Shown: in pieces, positions 1-7,098 of the stretch
How positions within the stretch are numbered: the first letter of the stretch is position 1
How the letters are laid out: the number at the start of each line of letters is the position of its first letter
Source of the DNA: PALSA-612 sp046729255
GTDB lineage: Bacteria; Actinomycetota; Thermoleophilia; Gaiellales; Gaiellaceae
Assembly: GCA_046729255.1 (NCBI GenBank)
Contig: JBKPGF010000056.1
Location: forward strand, 1 to 16,691
DNA: 16,691 bases
Direction of reading: 5' to 3'
Translations under genes and position numbers: made by a program
Notes under the pieces: model-generated
Databases searched by the model: none
What the model was told of the DNA's origin: nothing
What the model saw: the letters and a program-made list of their open reading frames with translations, nothing else

Positions 1-75
1 GCGATGCTCCCGACCGGCCCGGCAAGGAGTTCGTGTTCTTCGCCGCCCGTCGTAAGGGTCGGCGAGACGCGGGCT
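1..75. other. Unassigned left edge
   Basis: This is the stretch downstream of the DUF1697 stop codon. One plus-strand frame is open to position 114, but there is too little of it to decide whether it is the end of a gene cut by the window edge. I see no hairpin with a T-run that would end the minus-strand operon here. Confidence 0.3.
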
Positions 76-612
76 TTACTCCCCGAGCAGCTCCTGCAGC
101 TTCAGCGTCGTATTGAGGTTGCGCACGGTCAGCTCCTTGTAGGCCGCACCGCCGATGAGCTTGCGCATCACGCTTCTCTGGAGGACATCGCGCTTCGTCG
201 CCCAGAGGATCGCGCCTTTCACTGCCTTCACGGTCTCGACGGCGGGATCCGGCTGAAGCTCGCGCACGACCTGCTTCGCGTCAGTTCCCCGTCGGACGAA
301 GGCGACGTTCGCGCGAACGCTCGCGTCGCCGACCCATGCCTTCGGGATGGCCCTCACGATCCGTGCGTACTCCGTCCGGCTGATCACGACAACCGTCACG
401 GGCATCTGGAACTGCTTCTCGATCGCGCGCTCGGTCTTCGTCTCGAGCTTCGATGCGCTGCGCTCGCTGCTTGCGAAGAGGACGTTTCCGCTCGCGATGT
501 ACGTCGATACATCGTCGAACCCGAGCTCTTCGATGCATGTCTTCAGGTCCTGCATCTTGATGAGCGTCTTGCCGCCGACGTTGATCCCTCTGAGGAGCGC
601 CAGGTACCTCAT
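76..612 (-). CDS. DUF1697 family protein
   Basis: This is a 178-residue protein with the DUF1697 signature at its N-terminus. It begins MRYLALLRGINVGGK, followed by a TYIASGNVLF segment near residues 37-46. The length is normal for the family, whose biochemical role is not established. It is a soluble protein with no signal peptide or membrane segment. Its ATG lies 12 nt beyond the TAA of the sigma-factor gene on the same strand, so it is probably the last gene of a cupin-sigma-DUF1697 operon. No strong Shine-Dalgarno is visible, so translation may depend on coupling to the sigma gene. Family assignment is firm; function is unknown. Confidence 0.9.
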   Translation of the reverse strand: MRYLALLRGINVGGKTLIKMQDLKTCIEELGFDDVSTYIASGNVLFASSERSASKLETKTERAIEKQFQMPVTVVVISRTEYARIVRAIPKAWVGDASVRANVAFVRRGTDAKQVVRELQPDPAVETVKAVKGAILWATKRDVLQRSVMRKLIGGAAYKELTVRNLNTTLKLQELLGE

Positions 613-624
613 GAGCCGCGCCCG

Positions 625-1506
625 TTATAGCTCAGAGGGCAACCCGCACTGCTCGAAGAGCCAGGGGTCGGGGAAGCCGACGATGCCCGCGATCGCGTTG
701 CCGTCGACCCGGAGCACCATGAGCCCGTAGGGACGGTGCTCGCCGTCGTCGGCAGGCGCGTAGGCGGCAAGCGCCGGCTGCCGGTTGGAGGCGGTAGGCA
801 CAAGACGGATCTCGTCGAGTCGCCCATCCTGGGGCACGGAGGCGAAGAAGTCGCCGATCGCGCGCGCACCCGCAACACGCATCCGCTCGGGTGGCATCGT
901 CATCACGGCGTCCTCGGTCAGCAGCGCCACGAGACCGTCGATGTCGACCGCGTCCCATGCGGCCATGAACCGCTTCACGAGCGCCAGCTCGTGCTCGCGC
1001 GGCTCGGGGGTGCGCGGTCGGGCGTCTGCGACACGGCCTCGCGCACGCTGCAGGGCACTCGTCACGGCGCCGACCGAGCCCTCGAGCGCCTCCGCGACCT
1101 CTTTCGCGGACCAGCCGAGGACGTCATGCAGGATGAGCACAGCCCGCTGCTTGGGCGGGAGGAGCTGGATCGCGGCGATGAACGCAAGCTCCACCGTCTC
1201 CCGCTCGACGAGATCGTCGAGCAGCCGATCGGGGTACGGCTGCAGATGCTCGAGGTCCTCGATCGTCTCGACCGGACGCGAGCGGTTGCGTGCGATCGAC
1301 GTCAGGCAGACGTTCGTGGCGATCGTGTGCAGCCACGCGCCGAGCCTTTCGCGGGGCTCGTAGCGATCGTAGCCCTTCCAGGCGCGCAGCAGTGTCTCCT
1401 GGAGCGCGTCGTCCGCGTCGTGCAGCGAGCCGAGCATCCGGTAGCAGTGGAGATGAAGCGCTTTACGGTGTGGCTCGATGAGGAGCGCGAACGCTTGCTC
1501 GTCCAT
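625..1506 (-). CDS. ECF-type sigma-70 factor with C-terminal SnoaL-like domain (SigX5/TIGR02960-like)
   Basis: This is a 293-residue sigma factor that would direct RNA polymerase to its own promoters. Region 2 spans about residues 8-75 (HLHCYRMLGS, DADDALQETLLRAW, LGAWLHTIATNVCL). Region 4 spans about 108-160 (LLPPKQRAVLILHDVLGWS, then a helix-turn-helix around EVAEALEGSVGAVTSALQRAR). The remaining ~120 residues form a SnoaL/NTF2-like domain ending in GFPDPWLFEQCGLP. Such tails are typical of the ECF41/ECF56-like and TIGR02960 sigma factors, where the fused domain is thought to regulate activity in place of a separate anti-sigma factor. No anti-sigma gene is seen nearby, which fits. It sits 12 nt after the cupin gene and 12 nt before the DUF1697 gene. 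Confidence 0.93.
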   Translation of the reverse strand: MDEQAFALLIEPHRKALHLHCYRMLGSLHDADDALQETLLRAWKGYDRYEPRERLGAWLHTIATNVCLTSIARNRSRPVETIEDLEHLQPYPDRLLDDLVERETVELAFIAAIQLLPPKQRAVLILHDVLGWSAKEVAEALEGSVGAVTSALQRARGRVADARPRTPEPREHELALVKRFMAAWDAVDIDGLVALLTEDAVMTMPPERMRVAGARAIGDFFASVPQDGRLDEIRLVPTASNRQPALAAYAPADDGEHRPYGLMVLRVDGNAIAGIVGFPDPWLFEQCGLPSEL

Positions 1507-1518
1507 CGCCGACGCACG

Positions 1519-1926
1519 CTACTCGCCCGCTGGCATCGGCGGATCTGCTCCGAGCTCCGTCCACCCGCCGGGGGTGAACGCACCCGGCGCCCCGCCGATC
1601 GCCACGAAGCGAATCCCTTCCGGTCCCGGAAGGATCTGGCGCGATTGATCAGGGCCGACGCGCACCATCGTGCCCGGGCGTAGCTCGAACTCATCCCCGT
1701 CGGCGACGAGCGTCGCTGCGCCTGTGAGCGGGATGTAGACCTCCTCCTGGTTCGGGTCGAAAGCGTCTGAGCTGTGGTCGTGGTTCGGGTAGCCGTCCCA
1801 GTTAGGCGGTAGCGTGAACACCTGCATCCCCCACGCCGTCACGCCCAGCTCGGCTCGCGCGCGTCGAGCGAGCCCGCCGTAGATCGGCTCCATCTCGTCG
1901 ATGTCCTTGACCGTTACATCCGGCAT
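1519..1926 (-). CDS. Cupin-domain protein
   Basis: This is a 135-residue single-domain cupin. Its middle part shows a metal-site-like motif, NHDHSSDAF followed by EEVYIPLTG, and then the second cupin half DEFELRPGTMVRVG. The usual histidine of the second motif is not evident, so metal binding is uncertain. It is the first gene of a three-gene minus-strand unit with the sigma factor and DUF1697 protein. The ATG is supported by a GGAGGT site five bases upstream. It closely resembles the cupin at 7099-7461 through QEEV, the ELRPG/ELKPG segment and the C-terminal tail. The substrate cannot be told from sequence; a small-molecule sensor or isomerase role is possible. Confidence 0.85.
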   Translation of the reverse strand: MPDVTVKDIDEMEPIYGGLARRARAELGVTAWGMQVFTLPPNWDGYPNHDHSSDAFDPNQEEVYIPLTGAATLVADGDEFELRPGTMVRVGPDQSRQILPGPEGIRFVAIGGAPGAFTPGGWTELGADPPMPAGE

Positions 1927-1931
1927 CGTGC

Positions 1932-1937
1932 ACCTCC
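1932..1937 (-). promoter_or_regulatory. Ribosome binding site of the cupin-sigma operon
   Basis: Reading the minus strand, GGAGGT stands five bases before the cupin ATG. It is the clearest Shine-Dalgarno of this operon and fixes the start of the first gene. Confidence 0.75.
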
Positions 1938-2047
1938 AGGTCGAATGGACCTTCTGGAGGGTTAACTCGGCCGCTCACGGAAACTAATCGCGAAGGCGTA
2001 CGACCCCGGACTTGCGATGGAGCCCGACAAGGAGACAGACTGCTCGG

Positions 2048-2482
2048 GTGGCCGAGATCGAGAAGATGATCGAGATCGATGCGCCTCCCGAGGCGGTGTG
2101 GCGCGTCTTGATGGACTTCGAGGCCTACGGCGAGTGGAACCCGTTCATCCGCTCCATCTCGGGTCGAGCAGAGCCGGGCGAGACGCTGACGGTGAGGTTA
2201 GAGCCCGCGGGCGGCCGCGGCATGACGCTCAAGCCGAAGGTGCAGGCAGTCGAGCCGGACCGTGAGCTGCGATGGCGCGGCCGGCTGCTCGTTCCGGGCG
2301 TCTTCGACGGCGAGCACACGTTCCGCATCGAGCCCATCGGCGACGGCCGTAGCCGGTTCGTCCAGAGCGAGCGCTTCGGGGGCATGCTCGTGCCCCTCGT
2401 CAAGGGCGTGCTCCGAAAGACGGAGCTCGGCTTCGAGCAGATGAACGCTGCCCTCAAGCAGCGCGTCGAATTGCCGAGCTAG
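2048..2482 (+). CDS. SRPBCC-domain protein (polyketide cyclase/START-like)
   Basis: This is a 144-residue soluble protein with the SRPBCC fold signature. The N-terminal IEIDAPPEAVWRVLMDFEAY strand-helix is followed by EWNPFIRSISG, and a long C-terminal helix (LRKTELGFEQMNAALKQR) closes the ligand cavity. Family members bind hydrophobic ligands, and the ligand here cannot be predicted. I chose the GTG at 2048 because AAGGAG lies at 2029-2034 and the domain begins a few residues later. The upstream ATG at 2012 has no ribosome site. It is divergent from the cupin-sigma operon, sharing about 120 bp of upstream DNA. Its stop codon lies one base from that of the opposing hemolysin III gene. Confidence 0.85.
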   Translation: MAEIEKMIEIDAPPEAVWRVLMDFEAYGEWNPFIRSISGRAEPGETLTVRLEPAGGRGMTLKPKVQAVEPDRELRWRGRLLVPGVFDGEHTFRIEPIGDGRSRFVQSERFGGMLVPLVKGVLRKTELGFEQMNAALKQRVELPS

Positions 2483-2483
2483 G

Positions 2484-3116
2484 TCAGCCGCGCGGGACCG
2501 CGAAGAAGGCCAAGGCCACGTAGTGGCACGCGACTGCCGCGATCACGAGCAGGTGAAAGATCTCGTGATAGCCGAACGTCGCCGGGTACGGGTTCGGTCG
2601 CCGCGTGGCGAAGATCACCGCACCGACCGTGTACGCGAGGCCGCCGACGACCACCAGCGCCGCGCCGCCGGCTCCGATATCGCCCGCGATTTGCGGCGCG
2701 ACGAGGGCGCCCACCCAGCCTAGGCCAACCGCCACGACACCCGTCAGCCACTGCGGTGACGACCGCCACGCGAAGTTGACGAGCACGGCGCATGCCGCTC
2801 CTCCCCACACGATCCCAAGCACGACCCATCTCCACGGGCCCTCGAGCACGAGCAGCCCGAAAGCCGTGTACGTACCGGCAATGAGGATGAAGATGCCGGC
2901 GTGGTCGAGCGCGCGCAGCCAGCGCCGTGGCCTGATCGACCAGTTGCCGCGGTGGTAGAGGCTGCTGAGGCCGAACATGACCGCTACGGCCGCTGCGAAC
3001 GCGACTACCGCCACGCGCTCGCGGGCGGTGTTCGCGTAGAGGCCGAGCAGAACGCCGAGCGGCAACGCGGCTATGAAGGCCGCGAGGTGGGAGATGCCTC
3101 GCAGCCGCGGCTTCAT
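2484..3116 (-). CDS. Hemolysin III / PAQR family membrane protein
   Basis: This is a 210-residue integral membrane protein with seven hydrophobic segments. It carries the family's conserved polar residues: SSLYH (S51 to H55), D71 in LRALDHAG, and the C-terminal pair H184 and H188 in GYHEIFH. In the PAQR/CREST superfamily the Ser-His-Asp-His-His set coordinates a metal and is linked to lipid hydrolase or receptor activity. Bacterial members are usually named hemolysin III without a proven lytic role. The open frame extends to 3383, but family similarity begins at the ATG at 3116, and the added N-terminus is arginine-rich and unconserved in character. The gene is convergent with the SRPBCC gene and divergent from the sialidase-like gene. 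Confidence 0.88.
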   Translation of the reverse strand: MKPRLRGISHLAAFIAALPLGVLLGLYANTARERVAVVAFAAAVAVMFGLSSLYHRGNWSIRPRRWLRALDHAGIFILIAGTYTAFGLLVLEGPWRWVVLGIVWGGAACAVLVNFAWRSSPQWLTGVVAVGLGWVGALVAPQIAGDIGAGGAALVVVGGLAYTVGAVIFATRRPNPYPATFGYHEIFHLLVIAAVACHYVALAFFAVPRG

Positions 3117-3372
3117 GTGGTCCGGCACCGACGGCAGCACGAGCGAGAGCCTAGAGGCTGGGCGTACGGATCGAGGGCACCCATGCGGACGATGAGCGCC
3201 AGCTGACCGACGAAGCACGTTGGTGGGCGGCCCGAAGGGCGCAGAGCAGCAAGCCGCGCGATCGTCACCTGCCTCGTCTAGACCTAATCGGCCGGTCTTA
3301 CGCGCGCGGGCGAAGACGGCGGTCATTTGATAGGACCGGTCCGCTCGCGATCGAGGGAAGGGGACTCTTCTG
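3117..3372. promoter_or_regulatory. Divergent intergenic region with palindromes
   Basis: This gap separates the hemolysin III and sialidase-like genes and must hold both promoters. I see no convincing -35/-10 pair. It does contain a perfect 10-base palindrome GGACCGGTCC (3331-3340) and a small AGACC/GGTCT inverted repeat (3280-3298). Both include CCGGTC, 42 bp apart, a possible regulator site. Confidence 0.35.
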
Positions 3373-5160
3373 ATGAGACTCACGACGCTCGTAGCGCTCG
3401 CCGCGGCCCTTGCCTTCGTCGGCCCGGCCGGCAGCGCGCAGATCGGGCCGACACTGCTCGGCCCGCCACAGGGAACGCAGACCGACGCCGCCTTCGCGGC
3501 GAGCTACGCCGCCAACGGCGTAACAAATGTGTCGGCGACGACGCAGATGGTGAGCTGCTACGCACCCGAGGTCGTATACCTCGACTCGCTCACCGCGGCC
3601 GACGGCTACCTCGACGGCGGCATGGACGTGTGCGGCAACGCGTCCACCACCGGAGAGGACCTCGGCCCGTACGACACGCAGGACGTCAGTAATCCGGCCA
3701 TGCGTGTCAAGGACCACTCCGAGTCGGACATCCGCGCCGACCCGACGGACCCGCTGCACCTCATCGGCCAGAGCAAGTGGGCCGTCAGCGCCGAGGGCTA
3801 CAACCACCTGAACGGCTTCTACGAGTCGTTCAACGGCGGTGTCACGTGGCCCGTGCAGGGTCACGTCCCGGGATACGAGGGCTGGACGGACAACACGGAC
3901 CCCGTCGGCGCTTTCGACCCGTGGGGCAACTTCTACTCGCTCGTCCTTCCCTACCAGTTCTATTACGACAAGGACGGCTTCCACAAGTACAACAACGGCT
4001 CCAACCAGATCAACCCGACGGTTCCCCCTGAGGCGATCTCGGTCTCCGTGCACCCGAAGGTCACGTTGCCGGGCAAGACGCCCGCCGACAGCTGGATCAC
4101 CACCCACAACGGCGAGCCGGACTACGTGGACATCGCGAAGAACGCGAACACGAGCGACCCGGACAAGCAGTGGATCGCGATCGACACCAATCCCGCGAGC
4201 CCGCACTACGGCCGTATCTACGTCATGTGGACGGTGTTCGTGATCAATCCGTCGATCCTCTACGAGTCGCACGCCGATGCGCGGCCCGACGGCACGCATA
4301 CGGACTGGTCGGCTCCGCAGGAGCTTCCCACCATCAAGGGCAAGCGCTGGGACTCGTACCTCCTGCCGCACGTCGCTCCTGACGGGACGGTCTGGACCAC
4401 GATCACGAACAACCCGATGCAGCAGGGCTTCGCCACGAACGACTTCTACGTCATCTGGTCCAGGGACGGCGGCGAGGGCTGGCAAGGCCCGCTGCCCGTA
4501 ATCCAGGGTGTGTCGACGCCGACGTACCAGAACACGACCTTCCGCGAGGGAATCGTGAACACGTTCGCTGTCGGGACGCAGCTCTCGGCGCAGGGCTCGT
4601 ACCCGCTCTACGTGTCCTTCGAGGACGGCTCGAGCGGACTGTCCAACGTGTACGTCATGACATCTGAAGACGGCGGGCAAACCTGGTCGACTCCCTTCCA
4701 AGTGAACGACAACACAGGAGCGACCGAGGCGTTGCAGCCGAACCTCCACGTCGCGCCGAACGGCACCGTGGCAGTGACGTTCTACGACCGACGTCTCGCG
4801 TGCCCGGCGAGCGGGAGCCCCGACTTCGCGGGCTCGGGCATCGCGTTCGACCCGCGCGCGGACGGCGGCGAGTCGAACTACTGCATCAACACGGCGATCC
4901 AGTTCTACCGTCCGGACCTGTCGCTTATCGCGGGCAAGGAGCACAACGTCCGGCTTTCCGAGAAGACATGGGATCCGCAGCTGTCCGCCCTTCACCAGAG
5001 CTGCATCTGCACATCGGGCACCTTCATCGGCGACTACTTCGGGATCGACTCGACCCCGACCGGCTCGACATACGTCACCTCGGTCTCGACGTTCAACCAC
5101 GCCGGCGAGAACCCGTTCTTTCACCAGCAGCAGGTGGTCGCGAAGGTCGCGACGCCCTAG
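3373..5160 (+). CDS. Secreted sialidase-like beta-propeller protein with Asp-box repeats
   Basis: This 595-residue protein has a Sec signal peptide (hydrophobic LVALAAALAFVG, cleavage probably after GSAQ or nearby). Three Asp-box (BNR) motifs follow: SFNGGVTW near 152, SRDGGEGW near 363 and SEDGGQTW near 431. A GDYFGID segment close to the C-terminus is common in secreted BNR proteins. These features point to an extracellular sialidase-fold propeller. The arginine triad and FRIP motif of true sialidases are not evident, so glycosidase activity should not be assumed. Six cysteines (61, 87, 477, 504, 544 and 546) could form disulfides. The ATG is preceded by GAAGGGGA. It is a single transcription unit closed by the hairpin at 5169-5200. 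Confidence 0.82.
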   Translation: MRLTTLVALAAALAFVGPAGSAQIGPTLLGPPQGTQTDAAFAASYAANGVTNVSATTQMVSCYAPEVVYLDSLTAADGYLDGGMDVCGNASTTGEDLGPYDTQDVSNPAMRVKDHSESDIRADPTDPLHLIGQSKWAVSAEGYNHLNGFYESFNGGVTWPVQGHVPGYEGWTDNTDPVGAFDPWGNFYSLVLPYQFYYDKDGFHKYNNGSNQINPTVPPEAISVSVHPKVTLPGKTPADSWITTHNGEPDYVDIAKNANTSDPDKQWIAIDTNPASPHYGRIYVMWTVFVINPSILYESHADARPDGTHTDWSAPQELPTIKGKRWDSYLLPHVAPDGTVWTTITNNPMQQGFATNDFYVIWSRDGGEGWQGPLPVIQGVSTPTYQNTTFREGIVNTFAVGTQLSAQGSYPLYVSFEDGSSGLSNVYVMTSEDGGQTWSTPFQVNDNTGATEALQPNLHVAPNGTVAVTFYDRRLACPASGSPDFAGSGIAFDPRADGGESNYCINTAIQFYRPDLSLIAGKEHNVRLSEKTWDPQLSALHQSCICTSGTFIGDYFGIDSTPTGSTYVTSVSTFNHAGENPFFHQQQVVAKVATP

Positions 5161-5169
5161 CACGTGACG

Positions 5170-5199
5170 AGAGCCGGGCGGCACCCACCGCCCGGCTCT
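5170..5199 (+). terminator. Strong hairpin after the sialidase-like gene
   Basis: GAGCCGGGCG (5171-5180) pairs perfectly with CGCCCGGCTC (5189-5198). The flanking A-T pair and an inner G-C pair extend the stem to 12 bp with a 6-base loop. It begins nine bases after the stop codon. No T-run follows, as is common for actinobacterial terminators. Confidence 0.7.
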
Positions 5200-5214
5200 C
5201 CGTATTGCCTCGTC

Positions 5215-5245
5215 TAGCCTCGGCCAGTTCGACGAAGCGGCAGAG
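5215..5245. repeat. Direct repeat copy A: decayed copy of the helicase gene's 3' end
   Basis: Seventeen bases, TCGACGAAGCGGCAGAG at 5229-5245, are identical to the end of the nuclease-helicase gene. On the minus strand the frame reads TLCRFVELA, the same peptide as the helicase C-terminus. A two-base insertion just before the stop position shifts the stop out of frame. It is the most diverged of three copies in the window. Confidence 0.75.
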
Positions 5246-5262
5246 CGTCCGATCTGGACACC

Positions 5263-5278
5263 TTGCGCAGTTGCGCAG
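5263..5278 (+). repeat. Tandem 8-bp repeat TTGCGCAG x2
   Basis: Two back-to-back copies of TTGCGCAG each contain the palindrome TGCGCA. They lie 33 bp before the first tiny overlapping gene, where an operator could sit. With only two units, chance is a real alternative. Confidence 0.4.
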
Positions 5279-5310
5279 GCCGCGGGCACGCTTGACAGGT
5301 GGACGAGAAG

Positions 5311-5445
5311 ATGGGGATCTACCGAGACGAGGTCACTGAGATCTTCGAAGCACTCGCCGATATCAAGGCCGATGTCCGGAAGATCGTGGGCTACATTGAG
5401 GAAGACGATGAAGAGGAAGAAGAGGAAGATCTTCCGGACGCCTGA
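5311..5445 (+). CDS. Small acidic-tailed protein (44 aa), first of an overlapping pair
   Basis: I do not recognise a named family. The 44 residues begin MGIYRDEVTEIFEALADIKA and form a short amphipathic helix (about residues 5-28). A strongly acidic tail follows: eleven D/E residues in a row, from E30 to D40. Tiny proteins with a short helix and a poly-acidic end are common in high-GC actinobacterial genomes, but their function is unknown. The ATG at 5311 is preceded by a purine-rich GGACGAGAAG. A GTG at 5299 in the same frame would add four residues. The last 38 nt overlap the next gene in a different frame. Helix content and the downstream partner support a real coding region; expression is unproven. 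Confidence 0.6.
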   Translation: MGIYRDEVTEIFEALADIKADVRKIVGYIEEDDEEEEEEDLPDA

Positions 5446-5617
5446 AGAACGTGCGGCGTGGTACGAACGCTACGACGAGCGGACGCGCCAGCTTCAAGCA
5501 CGGATCGAGATGCTCAAGGCCGAGATGGCAGCGCGCGGCGAGAAGCCGCGCGGGCTCGAGTACTGGATCGAGCGCCACAAGGCCGAGCGCGCGGCCCGCG
5601 AGCAGCCGTCGGCTTAG
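5408..5617 (+). CDS. Small basic coiled-coil-like protein (69 aa), second of an overlapping pair
   Basis: This gene encodes 69 residues beginning MKRKKRKIFRTPEERAAWYE, followed by a long charged helix (TRQLQARIEMLKAEMAARGE) and a second helix near LEYWIERHKAERAARE. The helices could form a short coiled coil or helical hairpin. No family is recognised. The ATG at 5408 lies inside the upstream gene and has GAGGAAG just before it. An in-frame ATG at 5372 would add 12 residues and lengthen the overlap. The lysine/arginine head is read from the same purine tract that gives the upstream protein its glutamate tail. Its TAG stop falls at the first bases of repeat copy B. Co-translation with the upstream gene is likely. 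Confidence 0.6.
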   Translation: MKRKKRKIFRTPEERAAWYERYDERTRQLQARIEMLKAEMAARGEKPRGLEYWIERHKAERAAREQPSA

Positions 5618-5661
5618 CCGGCCGGCTCGACGAAGCGGCAGAGGGCGTTCGCGAGCCGCAT
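5615..5661. repeat. Direct repeat copy B: near-identical copy of the helicase gene's 3' end
   Basis: Forty-four of 47 bases match 10848-10894 by eye. On the minus strand it reads MRLANALCRFVEPAG followed by a stop, versus MRLANALCRFVELAG in the intact nuclease-helicase. Similarity ends abruptly at both sides. The left edge coincides with the stop codon of the 69-residue gene, and the right edge lies 24 bp from the end of the FAD oxidase gene. Confidence 0.85.
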
Positions 5662-5685
5662 GTCAATCGGCAGGCTTGCGCCGTA

Positions 5686-7047
5686 CTAGCTGGGCGGGAT
5701 GTTCTGGTTCCGTCGGAGGACGTTGTCCGGGTCGTAACGTCGCTTGAGCGTCTGTAAGCGCTCGAACGACTCCCGCCCGAAGGCTGCGCGTACGCGCTCG
5801 ATCGGCTCGTCGGCCTGCATGTAGTTGAAGTAGCCGCCGCTGACGGCCCATGGCTCGATCGCTGCGGCCGTTGACCTCGCCCACTCGATATGCACGTCAT
5901 CGAGCTCGGGCTCGAGCCAGGAGGCCATCGCGCTCACGTTGAACGCCGCCTCACGGAAGCCCACGGCGGCGAGGGAGGCATCCGCCTCCTTCGGCGCCCC
6001 ATGGAGCGACTCGATCAGGATCCCGCCCGGCACACGACTGAGCGCCCCGATGCGCGCGAGCAGGACGTCGATGAGCTCGTCCGGGAGCTCACGGACGAAG
6101 TGCCCCTTCCAGTAGTTCCGCTCGACGCCGTACGTGTCCCCGAACAGGATCTGCTGCGCACGGAAGTCGTGCTCCTTGATCCCGTCTTCGACCAGCCCGC
6201 GTGCTGCCCGGAGCGCTCGCAGCGACTCGGGAACGTCACTCGTCCCGGTGTAGCACGGCGCGACCACGAGCCTCGGCGAGCCCGAATCGTCCAGCGTCAG
6301 AACCACCTGGCAGCTCAGGTCGCGTGGCGATCCGGCCACGAGGTCACGGAAGAGCCGCATCGCGTCGCGAACGCCGTCCGCCTCGTAGACGAGCAATCCC
6401 CCTACGACTCGCGAGAGCTCGTGCAGACGGAACTCGAGCCAGGTCGCGACGCCGAAGTTGCCGCCGCCTCCGCATAGACCCCACAGCAGCTCGGCGTTCT
6501 CCCCTCGACTTGCCGGGACGATTGACCCATCCGGAGTGACGAGCTCAGCGCCGACGACGTTGTCGCATGTAAGGCCGAACTGCGCCGTCAGATGTCCGAT
6601 GCCGCCGCCCATGGCGAGGCCGCAGACCCCGGTCGAGCCCACAACGCCTCCGGGGGTGACGAGGCCGTGCGCGAGCGTGGCGCTGTCGAAATCGAGCCAC
6701 GTCGAGCCGCCCCCAGCACGAGCCGTCCGCGTTCCCGCGTCCACTTCGACGCGACGTAGCGGCGAAAGGTCGATCACGAGCCCGCCGTCGAGCACACAGT
6801 GTCCGGCGGGATTGTGGCCTCCCCCACGGACCGCGATCTCTAACTCGTGGCTCCTCGCGAAGTCGAATGCCGTCGCGACGTCGCTGGGCCGGGTGCAGCG
6901 CGCGATTACCGCCGGTCGGCGGTCGACGAGCGCGTTGAAGCAACGCCGAGCCGCGTCGTACTCCGCGTCGTCGGGGGCGATGACCGTGCCTGCCAGTGCG
7001 TCGCGAAGGTGCCTGATGCTCTCGTGCACGAGTGTGCGCTCGGCCAT
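5686..7047 (-). CDS. FAD-linked oxidase, PCMH/BBE-type
   Basis: This 453-residue protein belongs to the berberine-bridge-enzyme-like flavin oxidases. The N-terminal PCMH FAD-binding domain includes RGGGHN at 74-79, where H78 is the expected 8-alpha histidyl-FAD attachment site, and GLAMGGGIGHL at about 143-153. The C-terminal BBE motif RYDPDNVLRRNQN ends the chain. The second covalent cysteine of bicovalent members is not at its usual place. C142 sits nearer the glycine loop, so single attachment is likely. Such enzymes oxidise sugars, alcohols or secondary metabolites, and the substrate is unknown. There is no signal peptide, so it is cytoplasmic. It is divergent from the cupin gene 51 bp away, and the two may share regulation. 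Confidence 0.9.
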   Translation of the reverse strand: MAERTLVHESIRHLRDALAGTVIAPDDAEYDAARRCFNALVDRRPAVIARCTRPSDVATAFDFARSHELEIAVRGGGHNPAGHCVLDGGLVIDLSPLRRVEVDAGTRTARAGGGSTWLDFDSATLAHGLVTPGGVVGSTGVCGLAMGGGIGHLTAQFGLTCDNVVGAELVTPDGSIVPASRGENAELLWGLCGGGGNFGVATWLEFRLHELSRVVGGLLVYEADGVRDAMRLFRDLVAGSPRDLSCQVVLTLDDSGSPRLVVAPCYTGTSDVPESLRALRAARGLVEDGIKEHDFRAQQILFGDTYGVERNYWKGHFVRELPDELIDVLLARIGALSRVPGGILIESLHGAPKEADASLAAVGFREAAFNVSAMASWLEPELDDVHIEWARSTAAAIEPWAVSGGYFNYMQADEPIERVRAAFGRESFERLQTLKRRYDPDNVLRRNQNIPPS

Positions 7048-7098
7048 CGGTCAGGGACGCTACCCCGTCAGCTCGGTGTGGTATGCGATTCTGCGCCA

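Noticed and set aside
618..690. tRNA-like start (GCCCGTTATAGCTCAGAGGGC) between the sigma and DUF1697 genes
   Set aside because: No matching acceptor strand, anticodon arm or T-loop (GGTTCGAATCC-type) follows, and the region is coding on the minus strand.
3298..5289. 663-residue minus-strand open frame
   Set aside because: It lies antisense to the well-supported sialidase-like gene. Its arginine/valine-rich composition is typical of high-GC shadow frames.
5292..5297. TTGACA as a -35 box for the tiny gene pair
   Set aside because: The matching -10 position would fall inside the first gene, and the bases there (near GATCTA) do not resemble a -10.
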